Positions 29,562 to 38,452 of a DNA stretch of 64,000 nucleotides are shown piece after piece. The stretch is from Hyphomicrobiales bacterium (GTDB lineage Bacteria; Pseudomonadota; Alphaproteobacteria; Rhizobiales; Beijerinckiaceae). The stretch lies in contig UBNE01000008.1 of NCBI GenBank assembly GCA_900466745.1, positions 1 to 64,000 of the forward strand, given 5' to 3'. Below the pieces are notes generated by a model, which did not search any database, was not told where the DNA came from, and was given only the letters and a program-made list of their open reading frames with translations. The translations under genes and the position numbers were made by a program. Every line of letters starts with the position of its first letter. Within the stretch, counting starts at the first letter, position 1.

Positions 29562-31268
29562 ATGCCCGCCTTCGACGCAGCCCTTGTTGACGCCGCCCAG
29601 CGTTCGGCCGCCTGGCCGTTCGAGGAGGCGCGCAAACTGGTGGCCCGCATCGAGAAATCGGGCAAGAAAACGGTGATCTTCGAGACCGGCTACGGCCCCT
29701 CGGGCCTGCCGCATATCGGCACCTTCGGCGAGGTCGCCCGCACCTCGATGGTGCGCCACGCCTTCCGCGTGCTGACCGGCAACACGATCCCCACGCGGCT
29801 GATCGCGTTCTCCGACGACATGGACGGCCTGCGCAAGGTGCCGGACAACGTGCCGAACAAGGACGTGCTCGCGGCCAATCTCGGCAAGCCCCTGACCGAG
29901 GTGCCGGACCCGTTCGGCACGCACGATAGCTTCGGCCGCCACAACAACGCCCGCCTGCGCGCCTTCCTCGACGGCTTTGGCTTCGACTACGAGTTCAGAT
30001 CCTCGACCGACGCCTATCGCGCCGGGGAGTTCGACGCGACGCTGCTCAGGATGCTCGCCCGCTACGACGCGGTGATGAAGATCATGCTGCCGACCTTGCG
30101 CGAGGAGCGGGCGGCAACCTATTCGCCTTTCCTGCCGATCCACCCGCAGACGCGCGTCGTCATGCAGGTGCCGATCGACGAGGTCGATGTCGAGGCCGGC
30201 ACCATCGCCTGGACCGACCCCGAGACGAAGGAGCGCTTCGTCACGCCCGTCACCGGCGGCAACGTCAAGCTGCAATGGAAGCCGGACTGGGCGATGCGCT
30301 GGGTCGCGCTCGGCGTCGACTACGAGATGGCCGGCAAGGATCTGATCGACTCGGTCAAGGTCTCCTCGCAGATCGCCCGCGCGCTCGACGGCACCCCGCC
30401 GGAAGGCTTCAACTACGAGCTCTTCCTCGACGAGCAGGGCCAGAAGATCTCGAAGTCGAAGGGCAACGGCCTGACCATCGAGGAATGGCTGACCTATGGC
30501 CCGCCGGAAAGCCTGGCGCTCTACATGTTCCAGCGCCCGCGCGAGGCCAAGAAGCTCCACTTCGACGTGATCCCGCGCGCCATCGACGAATATCTCCAGT
30601 TCCTCGCCGGCTATGAGCGGCAGGACTGGAAGAACCGGCTCGGCAATCCGGTCTGGCACATCCATGCCGGCAACCCGCCGGCGCCGGAGGTCATCGCCGC
30701 GGGCGAGGGCGAGAACGCAGTGAGGACGCAGGTCACCTTCGGCCTGCTGATGAACCTCGTCGCCGTCGCCAATTCCGAGGACAAGGCCGTGCTCTGGGGC
30801 TTCCTCCAGCGCTACGCGCCGGGCATGACGCCCGAGACCCATCCCCGCCTCGACGCGCTGGCCGGCTACGCGATCGCCTATTTCCGCGACTTCGTGAAAC
30901 CGGCGAAGCGCTATCGCCCGGCCGACGAGGTCGAGCGCGACGCCTTCGCCAGGCTCGACGCGGCCCTTGCAGCCCTCCCGGCCGAGGCCACGCCCGAGAT
31001 GGTGCAGGACACGGCGCTGGACGTCGCCCGCACCATCCCGCGCTACCAGAACCTCGCCGCCAAGAACGCGACGCCGGAGCGTCCCGGCGTGTCGGGCGAC
31101 TGGTGGAAGGCGATCTATCAGGTGCTGTTCGGCGAGGACCAGGGGCCGCGCTTCGGCTCCTTCGCGGCGATCTACGGCCTGCCCAACACGCGCGCCCTGA
31201 TCGCCAAGGCGCTGGCCGGCGACCTCGTGCGCGAGCACGCGGCCTTCCTCGCCGCGCGCAAGGGCTGA
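29562..31268 (+). CDS. lysK: Lysyl-tRNA synthetase, class I
   Basis: A 568-residue class I LysRS that charges tRNA-Lys. The class I signatures are both present: the HIGH-like [11 protein letters not shown] and the KMSKS-like KISKSKGNG. This is the archaeal-type enzyme, unrelated to class II LysS, and is the usual form in many Alphaproteobacteria. ATG 29562 follows GGAGAGG. The gene is monocistronic here, with no tRNA or translation gene beside it. Confidence 0.96.
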   Translation: MPAFDAALVDAAQRSAAWPFEEARKLVARIEKSGKKTVIFETGYGPSGLPHIGTFGEVARTSMVRHAFRVLTGNTIPTRLIAFSDDMDGLRKVPDNVPNKDVLAANLGKPLTEVPDPFGTHDSFGRHNNARLRAFLDGFGFDYEFRSSTDAYRAGEFDATLLRMLARYDAVMKIMLPTLREERAATYSPFLPIHPQTRVVMQVPIDEVDVEAGTIAWTDPETKERFVTPVTGGNVKLQWKPDWAMRWVALGVDYEMAGKDLIDSVKVSSQIARALDGTPPEGFNYELFLDEQGQKISKSKGNGLTIEEWLTYGPPESLALYMFQRPREAKKLHFDVIPRAIDEYLQFLAGYERQDWKNRLGNPVWHIHAGNPPAPEVIAAGEGENAVRTQVTFGLLMNLVAVANSEDKAVLWGFLQRYAPGMTPETHPRLDALAGYAIAYFRDFVKPAKRYRPADEVERDAFARLDAALAALPAEATPEMVQDTALDVARTIPRYQNLAAKNATPERPGVSGDWWKAIYQVLFGEDQGPRFGSFAAIYGLPNTRALIAKALAGDLVREHAAFLAARKG

Positions 31269-31498
31269 CAGGCACCGGCCGACGGACGGGGAACAGACGC
31301 CCCGGCGGCAGTGCCGCCTGGGCGCTGCCATGCGTCCTCCGCCTTGCCTCGCTGCACGGGGCTCATCGCCTTTTCCAGCGCGACGGAAAGCCCGAATCGG
31401 CGCCGGCCGAGGTAAATCCGCCGCTTTGCGTGCGGGTTTCGGCAATTTCGACCAAAACAGCGATGAATTTGTTCAATAAGGCGTGGAACGCCGCCGAA

Positions 31499-31526
31499 TT
31501 GACAGGCTAAAACGAAGCTCAATAGT
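31499..31526 (+). promoter_or_regulatory. Sigma-70-type promoter for the second peptide-importer operon
   Basis: A consensus -35 TTGACA (31499-31504) is followed after 16 bases by AATAGT (31521-31526), four of six matches to the -10 box, about 55 bp before the binding-protein ATG. It lies in the 312-bp gap after lysK (31269-31580). The rest of that gap shows only GC-rich hairpins such as GGCGGCA/TGCCGCC at about 31303, with no ORF I would support. Confidence 0.6.
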
Positions 31527-31580
31527 CTCCCGGCAAAGCGGCGCGACTGAATTCACAGGCGCCGATGCCCAGGGGGAAAC

Positions 31581-33137
31581 ATGTCCGATCATCCGAAGAT
31601 GCCGAGTCGCCGGCAGTTCCAGCTCGGCCTCGGCGCCGCGGCGGCCGCCGTATCGCTCGCCCCCGGCCTCGCCCGGGCGCAGAGCGCCCGCAGCGCCAAC
31701 CTCGCCATGATCGGCGAGCCCCAATCGCTCGACCCGATGGCCTCGACCGCCGACCTCGTCAGCATCATCGTCCAGCACATCTACGAGTCGCTCTACACCT
31801 TCGACGCCGGTTGGAACGTCAAGCCGATGCTGGCGGCGGACATGCCCGCCATCAGCGCGGACGGCAAGCTCTACACCATCCCGCTGCGCAAGGGCGTGAA
31901 GCTGCATAACGGCCGCGAGATGGATTCCGAGGACGTCGTCGCCTCGCTGAAGCGCTGGCTCGCCATGACCGCGCGCGGCAAGGCCCTCTCGGCCGACATC
32001 GCCTCGCTCGCCGCCAAGGATGCGAGCACCGTCGAGATCGCGCTGAAGAGCGTTCAGCCCGCCCTGCTCGCCCATCTCGGCCTGCCCTCCGGCTTCGCCG
32101 GGATCATGGCCAAGGAGAGCATCGCCGACACCCTGACCCAGTTCATCGGCACCGGCCCCTACAAATTCGTCGAGCGCAAGCCGGACCAGTACGTCGTCCT
32201 GACCCGGTTCGACGACTACGCCGCCCGCAGCGAGGCGCCGAGCGGCTATGCCGGCAAGCGCGAGGCCAAGATCGCGGAGCTGCGCTTCATCCCGGTGCCG
32301 AACGCCAATACCCGGGTCGAGGGCGTGATCGCCGGGCAGTACCATTTCGCCGATCAGCTCCCGGTCGAGTCGAGCAAGAAGGTCACCGGCGCCGCGAATG
32401 CGCGGGCGGTCCTGACCATGCCCTATGGCTTCCCCTATTTCCCGACCAACACCAAGCAGGGCCCCTTCGCCGATCTAAAGGTGCGCCAGGCCTTCCAGAT
32501 GTGCCTCAACGACGAGGAGATCATGCTGGCCGGCTTCGGCGACCCGAAATTCTTCGCGCTCGCCGCCGAGCATTTCCCCAAGGGCTCGCCCTTCTATTCG
32601 GAGGCCGGCAAGGACTGCTACAACAAGGCCGATGCGGCCGGCGCGAAGAAGCTGCTCGCCCAGACCAAATACGACGGCACGCCGATCCGCATCCTCAACT
32701 CGAAGCAGTACGACTTCCACAACCGCATGGCCCTGGTGATGGCCGAGCAGATGAAGGAAGCCGGCTTCAAGGTGCAGCTCGACGTGGTCGACTGGGCGAC
32801 GCTGATCCAGCGCCGCGGCGACCCGGCGCTCTGGGACATCTACGTCACCCATTCCGCCTTCCTGCCGGAGCCGATGCTGACCCCGCCGCAGATGGGCGAC
32901 GGCGCGCCGGGCTGGTGGAAGACCCCGGCCAAGGACGCCGCGCTCGCCGCCTTCAACGGCGAGACCGACCCGGCCAAGCGCGGCGCGCTCTGGGGCGCGG
33001 TGCAGCAGGTGATCTATGACGAGGTGCCCTATGTGCGCCCCGGCAATTTCGCCGCGCTGCTCGGGACCTCGGCCCGGATGAAGGATTTCACGCCGATGCC
33101 CTGGCCGAGCTTCTGGAATGTCGACCTGACCGCGTAA
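31581..33137 (+). CDS. ABC transporter substrate-binding protein, family 5 (peptide type)
   Basis: A 518-residue periplasmic binding protein with a Tat-like leader (PSRRQFQLGLGAAAAAVSL) cleaved near ARAQS. Family 5 features: GEPQSLDPMASTADL, HIYESLYTFD, the YTIPLRKGVKLHNGREMDSEDV stretch (quoted in part) and IGTGPYKFVERK. ATG 31581 follows an AGGGGGAAA ribosome site. It heads an operon with two DppBC-like permeases. The ligand may be a peptide, but many family 5 proteins bind other solutes. No ATPase is encoded downstream. Confidence 0.91.
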   Translation: MSDHPKMPSRRQFQLGLGAAAAAVSLAPGLARAQSARSANLAMIGEPQSLDPMASTADLVSIIVQHIYESLYTFDAGWNVKPMLAADMPAISADGKLYTIPLRKGVKLHNGREMDSEDVVASLKRWLAMTARGKALSADIASLAAKDASTVEIALKSVQPALLAHLGLPSGFAGIMAKESIADTLTQFIGTGPYKFVERKPDQYVVLTRFDDYAARSEAPSGYAGKREAKIAELRFIPVPNANTRVEGVIAGQYHFADQLPVESSKKVTGAANARAVLTMPYGFPYFPTNTKQGPFADLKVRQAFQMCLNDEEIMLAGFGDPKFFALAAEHFPKGSPFYSEAGKDCYNKADAAGAKKLLAQTKYDGTPIRILNSKQYDFHNRMALVMAEQMKEAGFKVQLDVVDWATLIQRRGDPALWDIYVTHSAFLPEPMLTPPQMGDGAPGWWKTPAKDAALAAFNGETDPAKRGALWGAVQQVIYDEVPYVRPGNFAALLGTSARMKDFTPMPWPSFWNVDLTA

Positions 33138-33154
33138 GGCGGCGATAGCGCCGC

Positions 33155-33188
33155 GCGCCGCCCCTGCCCGCATGGGAAGGGGCGGCGC
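33155..33188 (+). other. Intercistronic stem-loop after the binding-protein gene
   Basis: A perfect 11-bp inverted repeat, GCGCCGCCCCT (33155-33165) and AGGGGCGGCGC (33178-33188), with a 12-base loop, followed by TTGAGTTTT. It lies between the binding-protein stop and the first permease. Such structures stabilise the upstream mRNA and reduce downstream transcription, so binding protein would be made in excess. Confidence 0.65.
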
Positions 33189-33249
33189 TTGAGTTTTGCA
33201 GGGGCGGCGGCGCTGGCCGTATGCGCGCCCCGGATCCGGTGAAGAGACG

Positions 33250-34191
33250 ATGTGGTTCAGCCTCGCGCGGCGCCTCGGCAGCCTGCTGATCGTGATGTTC
33301 CTGGTCGCGACCATGGTGTTCTTCCTGACCCGGCTGGCGCCGGGCGACCCCGCCGCCATCATGCTCGGCGACCAGGCGACGCCGGCCGATGTCGAGCGGC
33401 TGCGCGCCGTCTACGGGCTCGATAAGCCGGTCCTCGTCCAGTACGTGCTGTGGCTGAAGGAGGTCGTGCAGGGCAATCTCGGCCAGTCGATCTTCCTGCA
33501 GCGCCCGGTGACGACGGCTTTGGCCGAGCGCGTCGAGCCGACCTTCTTCCTCACCCTGTTTTCGATCGTCATCGCCACGCTGATCGGCGTGCCGGCCGGC
33601 ATCGCCTCGGCGGTCTGGCGCGGGCGCGCGGTCGACCAGGTGGTGAGCGCCCTCGCCATGCTGGCGGCGAACATCCCGAGCTTCTGGCTCGGCCTGATCT
33701 TCATCCAGTTCTTCGCCGTGCGGCTCGGCCTGTTCCCGGTCGCCGGCTATGGCGACCCCGGCGCCTCGCTGGCCGAGCGGCTGGCGCATCTCGTCCTGCC
33801 CGCCGCCGTGCTCGGCATCGTCAACTCGGCGCTGATCACCCGCTTCACCCGCGCCAGCATGCTCGACGTGCTCGGCGACGACTATGTCCGCACCGCCCGC
33901 TCGAAGGGCGTGCCGGAGACGGGCATCGTCCTGCGCCACGCCTTCCGCAACGCGCTGGTGCCGATCGTCACCGTGATCGGCCTGACCATCGCCCTGCTGG
34001 TCGGCGGCGCCATCGTCACCGAGACGGTGTTCGGCCTGCCCGGCATCGGCAATCTCGTCGTCTCGGCCGTGCTGCGCCGCGACTATCCGGTGATCCAGGG
34101 CGCGCTCATCGCGGTCGCGGCGCTCTATGTGCTGATCAACCTCGCGGTCGACCTGATCTACACCCTCGTCGACCCGCGCGTGAGGGCGTGA
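33250..34191 (+). CDS. ABC transporter permease, DppB-like
   Basis: A 313-residue inner-membrane permease: N-terminal helix and FFLTRLAPGDPAA, the QGNLGQSIFLQRPV periplasmic segment, the EAA motif (RTARSKGVPETGIVLRHAFRN, seen in part) and the C-terminal NLAVDLIYTLVDPRVRA. It starts at ATG 33250, after GAAGAGACG. The next gene begins 2 bp after its stop. It belongs with the binding protein at 31581. Confidence 0.93.
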   Translation: MWFSLARRLGSLLIVMFLVATMVFFLTRLAPGDPAAIMLGDQATPADVERLRAVYGLDKPVLVQYVLWLKEVVQGNLGQSIFLQRPVTTALAERVEPTFFLTLFSIVIATLIGVPAGIASAVWRGRAVDQVVSALAMLAANIPSFWLGLIFIQFFAVRLGLFPVAGYGDPGASLAERLAHLVLPAAVLGIVNSALITRFTRASMLDVLGDDYVRTARSKGVPETGIVLRHAFRNALVPIVTVIGLTIALLVGGAIVTETVFGLPGIGNLVVSAVLRRDYPVIQGALIAVAALYVLINLAVDLIYTLVDPRVRA

Positions 34192-34193
34192 CG

Positions 34194-35039
34194 ATGGCCT
34201 CCCCGACCGTCGCCTTCCTGAACCGGCTGTTCCGGCGCAAGCTCGTCCTCGCCGCCGCCTGCGTGCTGCTCGCCTTCGTCCTCGCGGCGCTGTTCGCACC
34301 CTGGGTCGCGCCCTACGATCCCGGCGCGCTGCGCGTCATCCGCCGGCTGAAGCCGCCGAGCGAGCTGAACTGGCTTGGCACCGACGAGTTCGGCCGGGAC
34401 GTGCTCTCGCGCATCATCTACGGCGCGCGCGCCTCGCTCGGCATCGGCGCGGCGGTGGTCGCGATCTCGATCGCCGCCGGCTCCGCCATCGGCCTCACCG
34501 CCGGCTATTTCCGGCGCCTCGACCCGCCGATCATGCGCATGGTCGACGCCGTCATGGCGCTGCCCGACATCCTGCTCGCGATCTTCCTGGTCGCTATCCT
34601 GGGGTCGTCGATCTTCAACGTCGTCTTCGCGCTCGCCATCGTCTACACGCCGCGCGTCGTGCGGGTGGTGCGCGCCTCGGCGCTGGTGGTGCGCGAGCAG
34701 CAATTCGTCGAGGCGGCCCGCGCCATCGGCGCCTCGACGCCGCGCATCCTGTTCCGGCACATCCTGATGAACGTCACCTCGCCGGTGCTGGTGCAGGCGA
34801 CCTTCATCTTCGCCTATGCGGTGCTGGCCGAGGCGGGCCTGTCCTTCCTCGGCGCCGGCGTGCCGCCGGAGGTGCCGACCTGGGGCGAGATGATCGCCTC
34901 GGCCCAGCAATATGCCGACCAGGCCTTCTGGGTCGTGCTCTTCCCGGGTCTGGCGATCGTGCTCGCGGCGCTGTCGCTCCAGGTGGTCGGCGACGGCCTG
35001 CGCGACCAGCTCGACCCCAGGCTGCGCAAGGCGCTGTAG
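34194..35039 (+). CDS. ABC transporter permease, DppC-like
   Basis: A 281-residue DppC-type permease with the N-terminal anchor, ELNWLGTDEFGRDVLSRI, the EAA motif (EAARAIGASTPRILFRHILMN, seen in part) and the C-terminal VVGDGLRDQLDPRLRK. ATG 34194 is preferred; a GTG at 34188 would overlap the previous stop. It is the last gene of the operon: the next gene is on the other strand, so the two ATPase subunits normally encoded after DppC are missing, as in the cluster at 20589-24035. Confidence 0.93.
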   Translation: MASPTVAFLNRLFRRKLVLAAACVLLAFVLAALFAPWVAPYDPGALRVIRRLKPPSELNWLGTDEFGRDVLSRIIYGARASLGIGAAVVAISIAAGSAIGLTAGYFRRLDPPIMRMVDAVMALPDILLAIFLVAILGSSIFNVVFALAIVYTPRVVRVVRASALVVREQQFVEAARAIGASTPRILFRHILMNVTSPVLVQATFIFAYAVLAEAGLSFLGAGVPPEVPTWGEMIASAQQYADQAFWVVLFPGLAIVLAALSLQVVGDGLRDQLDPRLRKAL

Positions 35040-35072
35040 CCTCCGGTTCCGGGCGAGGCGGCGCCGGGCGGC

Positions 35073-35840
35073 TCAGGCCATCACCAGCCCGCCATCGACA
35101 TGCAGCACCTGCCCGGTGACGAAGCCGCTCCCTTCGCCGGCGAGGAAGAGCACCGGGCCGGCGACGTCGGCCGGCGTCGCGATGCGGCGCAGCGGCGTCT
35201 GCGCGATCAGCGTCTCGCGCACCTCCTCGGGCGTCGCGGCGCTCGCATCGGTCGGATAGACCAGCCCCGGCGCGACGCAGTTCACCCGGATGCCGAGCGG
35301 GCCGAGTTCGGCCGCGAGGTTGCGGCTGAACCCGATCAGCGCCGCCTTGGCCGTGGCGTAGTCGTGATAGGCGATGCTCGGGCGCGCGACGAGGTCGCTG
35401 GCGAGATTGACGATGCTGGCGCCGCTGCGGCGCCGAAGCAGCGGCAGCATCGCCTGGCAGACCGTGTAGGTGGCCTTCACCGCGCCGTCGAACTGCCGGC
35501 CATAGGCCTCCCAGGGCGTCTCCCAGAAGCGGGCGCGCCTGTCCGGGTCGAAGCGGTAGGGCGCGAAGGCGTTGTTGACGACGGCGTCGAGCCGGCCGGC
35601 CTCCTCCGCGATGCGCTGCGCCATCGCCGCGACCGCCTCGGCCGAGGTGACGTCGGCCGCCACCGTCAGCGCCTCGCCGCCGAGCGTCCGGCATTCGGCG
35701 GCGACGGCCTCGGCGGCCGCCTCGTTCGTCCGGTAGTTGACGACGACGATCCCGCCCTCGGCGGCGAAGGCCCTGGCGATCGCCGCGCCGATGCCGCGGC
35801 TGGCGCCGGTGACGAGGATGACGCGGCCCTGGAATCTCAT
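35073..35840 (-). CDS. Short-chain dehydrogenase/reductase, last gene of the TPP-riboswitch operon
   Basis: A 255-residue classical SDR of the FabG-like type. The cofactor motif is TGASRGIGAAIA; NNAFA replaces the usual NNAG; the catalytic residues are Ser in NLASDL and Tyr/Lys in YHDYATAK; the C-terminus HVDGGLVMA is typical. ATG 35840 overlaps the binding-protein stop by 4 bp, so it is co-translated with the importer. In this operon an SDR could reduce the aldehyde made by the LuxC-like enzyme to an alcohol, or oxidise it; direction and substrate are inference. Confidence 0.88.
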   Translation of the reverse strand: MRFQGRVILVTGASRGIGAAIARAFAAEGGIVVVNYRTNEAAAEAVAAECRTLGGEALTVAADVTSAEAVAAMAQRIAEEAGRLDAVVNNAFAPYRFDPDRRARFWETPWEAYGRQFDGAVKATYTVCQAMLPLLRRRSGASIVNLASDLVARPSIAYHDYATAKAALIGFSRNLAAELGPLGIRVNCVAPGLVYPTDASAATPEEVRETLIAQTPLRRIATPADVAGPVLFLAGEGSGFVTGQVLHVDGGLVMA

Positions 35841-36892
35841 GGCGCGCCGTCCCTGGCCGGGACGAGGTCGCTCCTGACCACCGCCTTCATCGCGAGCGGG
35901 CGCGCGATCAGGCCGAGGCTGCGGAAGGTGTCGGCGCCCTTCTGCATCGCCTCGATGTCGAAATGGCCGAGGCCCTCGCGCTCCGTGACCGGCGAGACGC
36001 TGGACAGGTTGCGCAGCTTGATGATCTCGAGATTGACGGCCTCGTCGCGCCCGTTGATGGCGCGGGAAACGGCGATCCGGGCCGCCTCCTCGGGCCTGGC
36101 GATCATCCAGGCGGCGGAATCGCGATAGCCGGCGAGGAAGCGTTGCAGCAGCGGCCGGTTCCGCTCGTAATAGCTTTCCTTCACCACGAAGATGTCGCTC
36201 GACAGGTTGAGCTGGTCGCGGACCTCGATGACGTTGGCCTCGCCCAGACCCTTGGCGCGGGCGACGAGCAGGCCGGTATCGGTCGCGGCGGTGGCGTCGA
36301 CCTGGCCCTGCATCAGCGGCGCGAAGTTGAGCAGCCCCGTCGGCTGGATGGTGACGTCCTTCTCGCTCAGACCGACCTGGTGCAGCAGCACGAGCAGGTT
36401 CTGATAGGTGCCGCTCGACAGGCTGTAGACGCCGATGCGCTTGCCCCTGAGATCGGCGGCGGTGCGGATGCCGCTGCCTTTGAGCGCGACGACGTTGAAG
36501 ACGTTCTGCGGATAGATGTCGTAGATCGCGACCAGCTTCTCGCCCTTGTCGAGCGCGAGATAGAACGAGGCCGGGTCGGTGAAGGCGACATCGGCCTGGC
36601 CGGCGAGCAGCGTCTGGATCGCCGCGCCGCCGCCGGTGCCGGGCACGTAGTCGAGCGCGATGCCCCTCGCCTTGAAGAAGCCCTTGTCGGGTTCGGCCAG
36701 GAGGTTGGTGATCTCGCTGATCGGCTGGCTCCAGCCCGCGACCGTGACCTTGTCGAGCGGCTGGGCCCGGACCGAAATCCAGCCGGAAAGCAGCAGGGCG
36801 ACGCATGCCGTCAGGCTCGCCGTCATCCCGGACACGGCGAAGCGCAGACCCGGAAGGAGGAGCCTCGGAAGGCGAGCGAGGAAAGATGACAT
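35837..36892 (-). CDS. ABC transporter substrate-binding protein, NMT1/ThiY-like, in the TPP-riboswitch operon
   Basis: A 351-residue secreted protein of the NMT1/SsuA class: the GFFKARGIALDYVPGTGGGAAIQ segment (seen in part), GQADVAFTDPASF, DLRGKRIGVYSLSSGTY and a late PEEAARIAVS. The family includes ThiY, which binds thiamine pyrimidine precursors, and location under a TPP riboswitch favours such a ligand (inference). ATG 36892 has AAAGG 8 bases upstream and lies 4 bp after the permease stop. The n-region (PGLRFAVSGMTAS) is encoded by a copy of the GTCATCCCGG repeat; an internal ATG at 36826 would give a shorter signal peptide but has no ribosome site. Confidence 0.88.
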   Translation of the reverse strand: MSSFLARLPRLLLPGLRFAVSGMTASLTACVALLLSGWISVRAQPLDKVTVAGWSQPISEITNLLAEPDKGFFKARGIALDYVPGTGGGAAIQTLLAGQADVAFTDPASFYLALDKGEKLVAIYDIYPQNVFNVVALKGSGIRTAADLRGKRIGVYSLSSGTYQNLLVLLHQVGLSEKDVTIQPTGLLNFAPLMQGQVDATAATDTGLLVARAKGLGEANVIEVRDQLNLSSDIFVVKESYYERNRPLLQRFLAGYRDSAAWMIARPEEAARIAVSRAINGRDEAVNLEIIKLRNLSSVSPVTEREGLGHFDIEAMQKGADTFRSLGLIARPLAMKAVVRSDLVPARDGAP

Positions 36893-36896
36893 GGGG

Positions 36897-37646
36897 TCAG
36901 CCTTTCGAGAAGCGGTGCAGGACGCGGCGCTCGACGAGGCGAACGGCCTCGTAGAGCAGCATGCCGAGCGCGGTGATGACGATGAAGAGCGCGAAGATCA
37001 GGCTCGAATCCATCACGCTCTGGGCGGCGATGATCGAGGCGCCGAGCCCGCTGCGCCCGCCGATGAACTCGCCGACCACCGCGCCGACCAGCGCGAGCAC
37101 GACCGCGACGCGCAGGCCCGCCATGATGACGGGCAGCGCCGCCGGCAGCTTCAGGCGCAGCAGGGTCTGGAGCCGGCTCGCGCCGAGCATGCGGAAGAGG
37201 TCGCGCCGGGCGGCGTCGACCTCGCCGAGCCCCGTCAGCGTGGTCTCCATCAGCGGGAAGAAGCAGATCAGCGCGGTGATGACGATCGTCGGCGTCATGC
37301 CGAAGCCGAACCAGATGATGAAGAGCGGGCCCAGCGCGAGCTTGGGCACGAGCTGGCTCGCCAGCACATAGGGTCGCAGCAGCCGGCTGAGCGCCGGCAC
37401 CTCCGCCAGCAGGATGCCGGTGCCGAGCCCGACCAGCGCGCCGATGCCGAGGCCGAGCCCCATCTCCGCCGCGGTGACCGCGAGATGCGGCCAGAGCCTC
37501 CCGCTGGCGATCTCGCCGCCCAGCGTGGCGAGCACGGCGGAAGGCGGCGGCAGGACCAGCGGCGACAGGCCGCCGAAGCGGCACCAGCCCTCCCAGCCGG
37601 CGAGCAGGATCAGGAGCAGCAGCAGCGAGGGCAGGCGCGCCGTCAT
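36897..37646 (-). CDS. ABC transporter permease, SsuC/TauC/ThiX type
   Basis: A 249-residue inner-membrane permease with about six hydrophobic helices. It has the family's cytoplasmic EAA loop (FRMLGASRLQTLLRLKLPAALPVIM, seen in part), the preceding PLFIIWFGFG and the following GEFIGGRSGLG. It overlaps the ATPase gene by 4 bp and is followed 4 bp later by the binding protein, forming a complete importer. The TPP riboswitch upstream of the operon points to a thiamine-related solute. Confidence 0.92.
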   Translation of the reverse strand: MTARLPSLLLLLILLAGWEGWCRFGGLSPLVLPPPSAVLATLGGEIASGRLWPHLAVTAAEMGLGLGIGALVGLGTGILLAEVPALSRLLRPYVLASQLVPKLALGPLFIIWFGFGMTPTIVITALICFFPLMETTLTGLGEVDAARRDLFRMLGASRLQTLLRLKLPAALPVIMAGLRVAVVLALVGAVVGEFIGGRSGLGASIIAAQSVMDSSLIFALFIVITALGMLLYEAVRLVERRVLHRFSKG

Positions 37647-38452
37647 GCCGCCGGCCTCCGGCTGGCGGGGCCGGCCTCGCCGTCCATCGCCTCGCGCAGA
37701 GCGCGGCAGGCGGCCGCGAAGACCGGCGTGTAGCGGAGCGCTGGAGGGCGCGGGCGCGGCAAGGCGATCCGGCGGGCCTGGGTCAGCCGGCCTCCGGCCA
37801 TCACCGCGACGCGGTCGCCGAGATAGACCGCCTCGCCGATATCGTGGGTGACGAAGAGGGCGGTGGTGCCGTGCAAAGCGCAGAGCCGCAGAAGATCGTC
37901 CTGCAGCTCCTCGCGCGTCAGGGCGTCGAGCGCGGCGAAGGGCTCGTCGAGCAGGAGCAGGTCCGGCGCGCCGATCAGCGCGCGCGCCACGGCGACGCGG
38001 CTGCGCTGGCCGCCGGACAGCTCGCGGGGCCGGCGCTCCGCAAGATCCGCGAGGCCGACGCGGGCGAGAAGGTCGCGCGCCGCCGCCCGCTCGGCCGCGG
38101 TCGGGCGCCGCTTCAGCGAGACCGGCAGCAGCACGTTGTCGAGCGCGCTCAGCCAGTCGAGCAGCGTCGGCGCCTGGAAGACGAAGCCGGCGCGGGGGCT
38201 GGGGCCGCGCAGCGCCTCGCCGGCGATGCGGATCGCGCCCTCGCTCGGCAGCAGCAGGCCGGCGGCGAGCTTGAGCAGCGTGGTCTTGCCGCAGCCGCTG
38301 CGGCCGAGCAGGCAGTGGATCTCGCCGCGCGGGATCGCCCAGTCGACGCCGTCGACGACGGCCGGGCCGCCCGCCTCGTAGCGGTAGCCCGCCCGCTCGA
38401 TCGCGACGAAGCCGGGCGCGGACGGGTCGGTCGGCGGCGGATCAGTCGGCAT
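37643..38452 (-). CDS. ABC transporter ATPase, SsuB/TauB/ThiZ type
   Basis: A 269-residue ATP-binding subunit: Walker A GRSGCGKTT, Q-loop FVFQAPTLLDWLSALDNV, signature LSGGQRSR, Walker B LLLLDEPFAALD and the His switch FVTHD. The N-terminal tail is Pro-rich. It overlaps the LuxC-like gene by 11 bp and the permease gene by 4 bp, so all are on one message. It energises import by the permease and binding protein that follow. Confidence 0.93.
   Translation of the reverse strand: MPTDPPPTDPSAPGFVAIERAGYRYEAGGPAVVDGVDWAIPRGEIHCLLGRSGCGKTTLLKLAAGLLLPSEGAIRIAGEALRGPSPRAGFVFQAPTLLDWLSALDNVLLPVSLKRRPTAAERAAARDLLARVGLADLAERRPRELSGGQRSRVAVARALIGAPDLLLLDEPFAALDALTREELQDDLLRLCALHGTTALFVTHDIGEAVYLGDRVAVMAGGRLTQARRIALPRPRPPALRYTPVFAAACRALREAMDGEAGPASRRPAA

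Noticed and set aside
31269-31498. Terminator after lysK
   Set aside because: GC-rich inverted repeats are present near 31300 but no T-run follows on the plus strand, so no intrinsic terminator is called.
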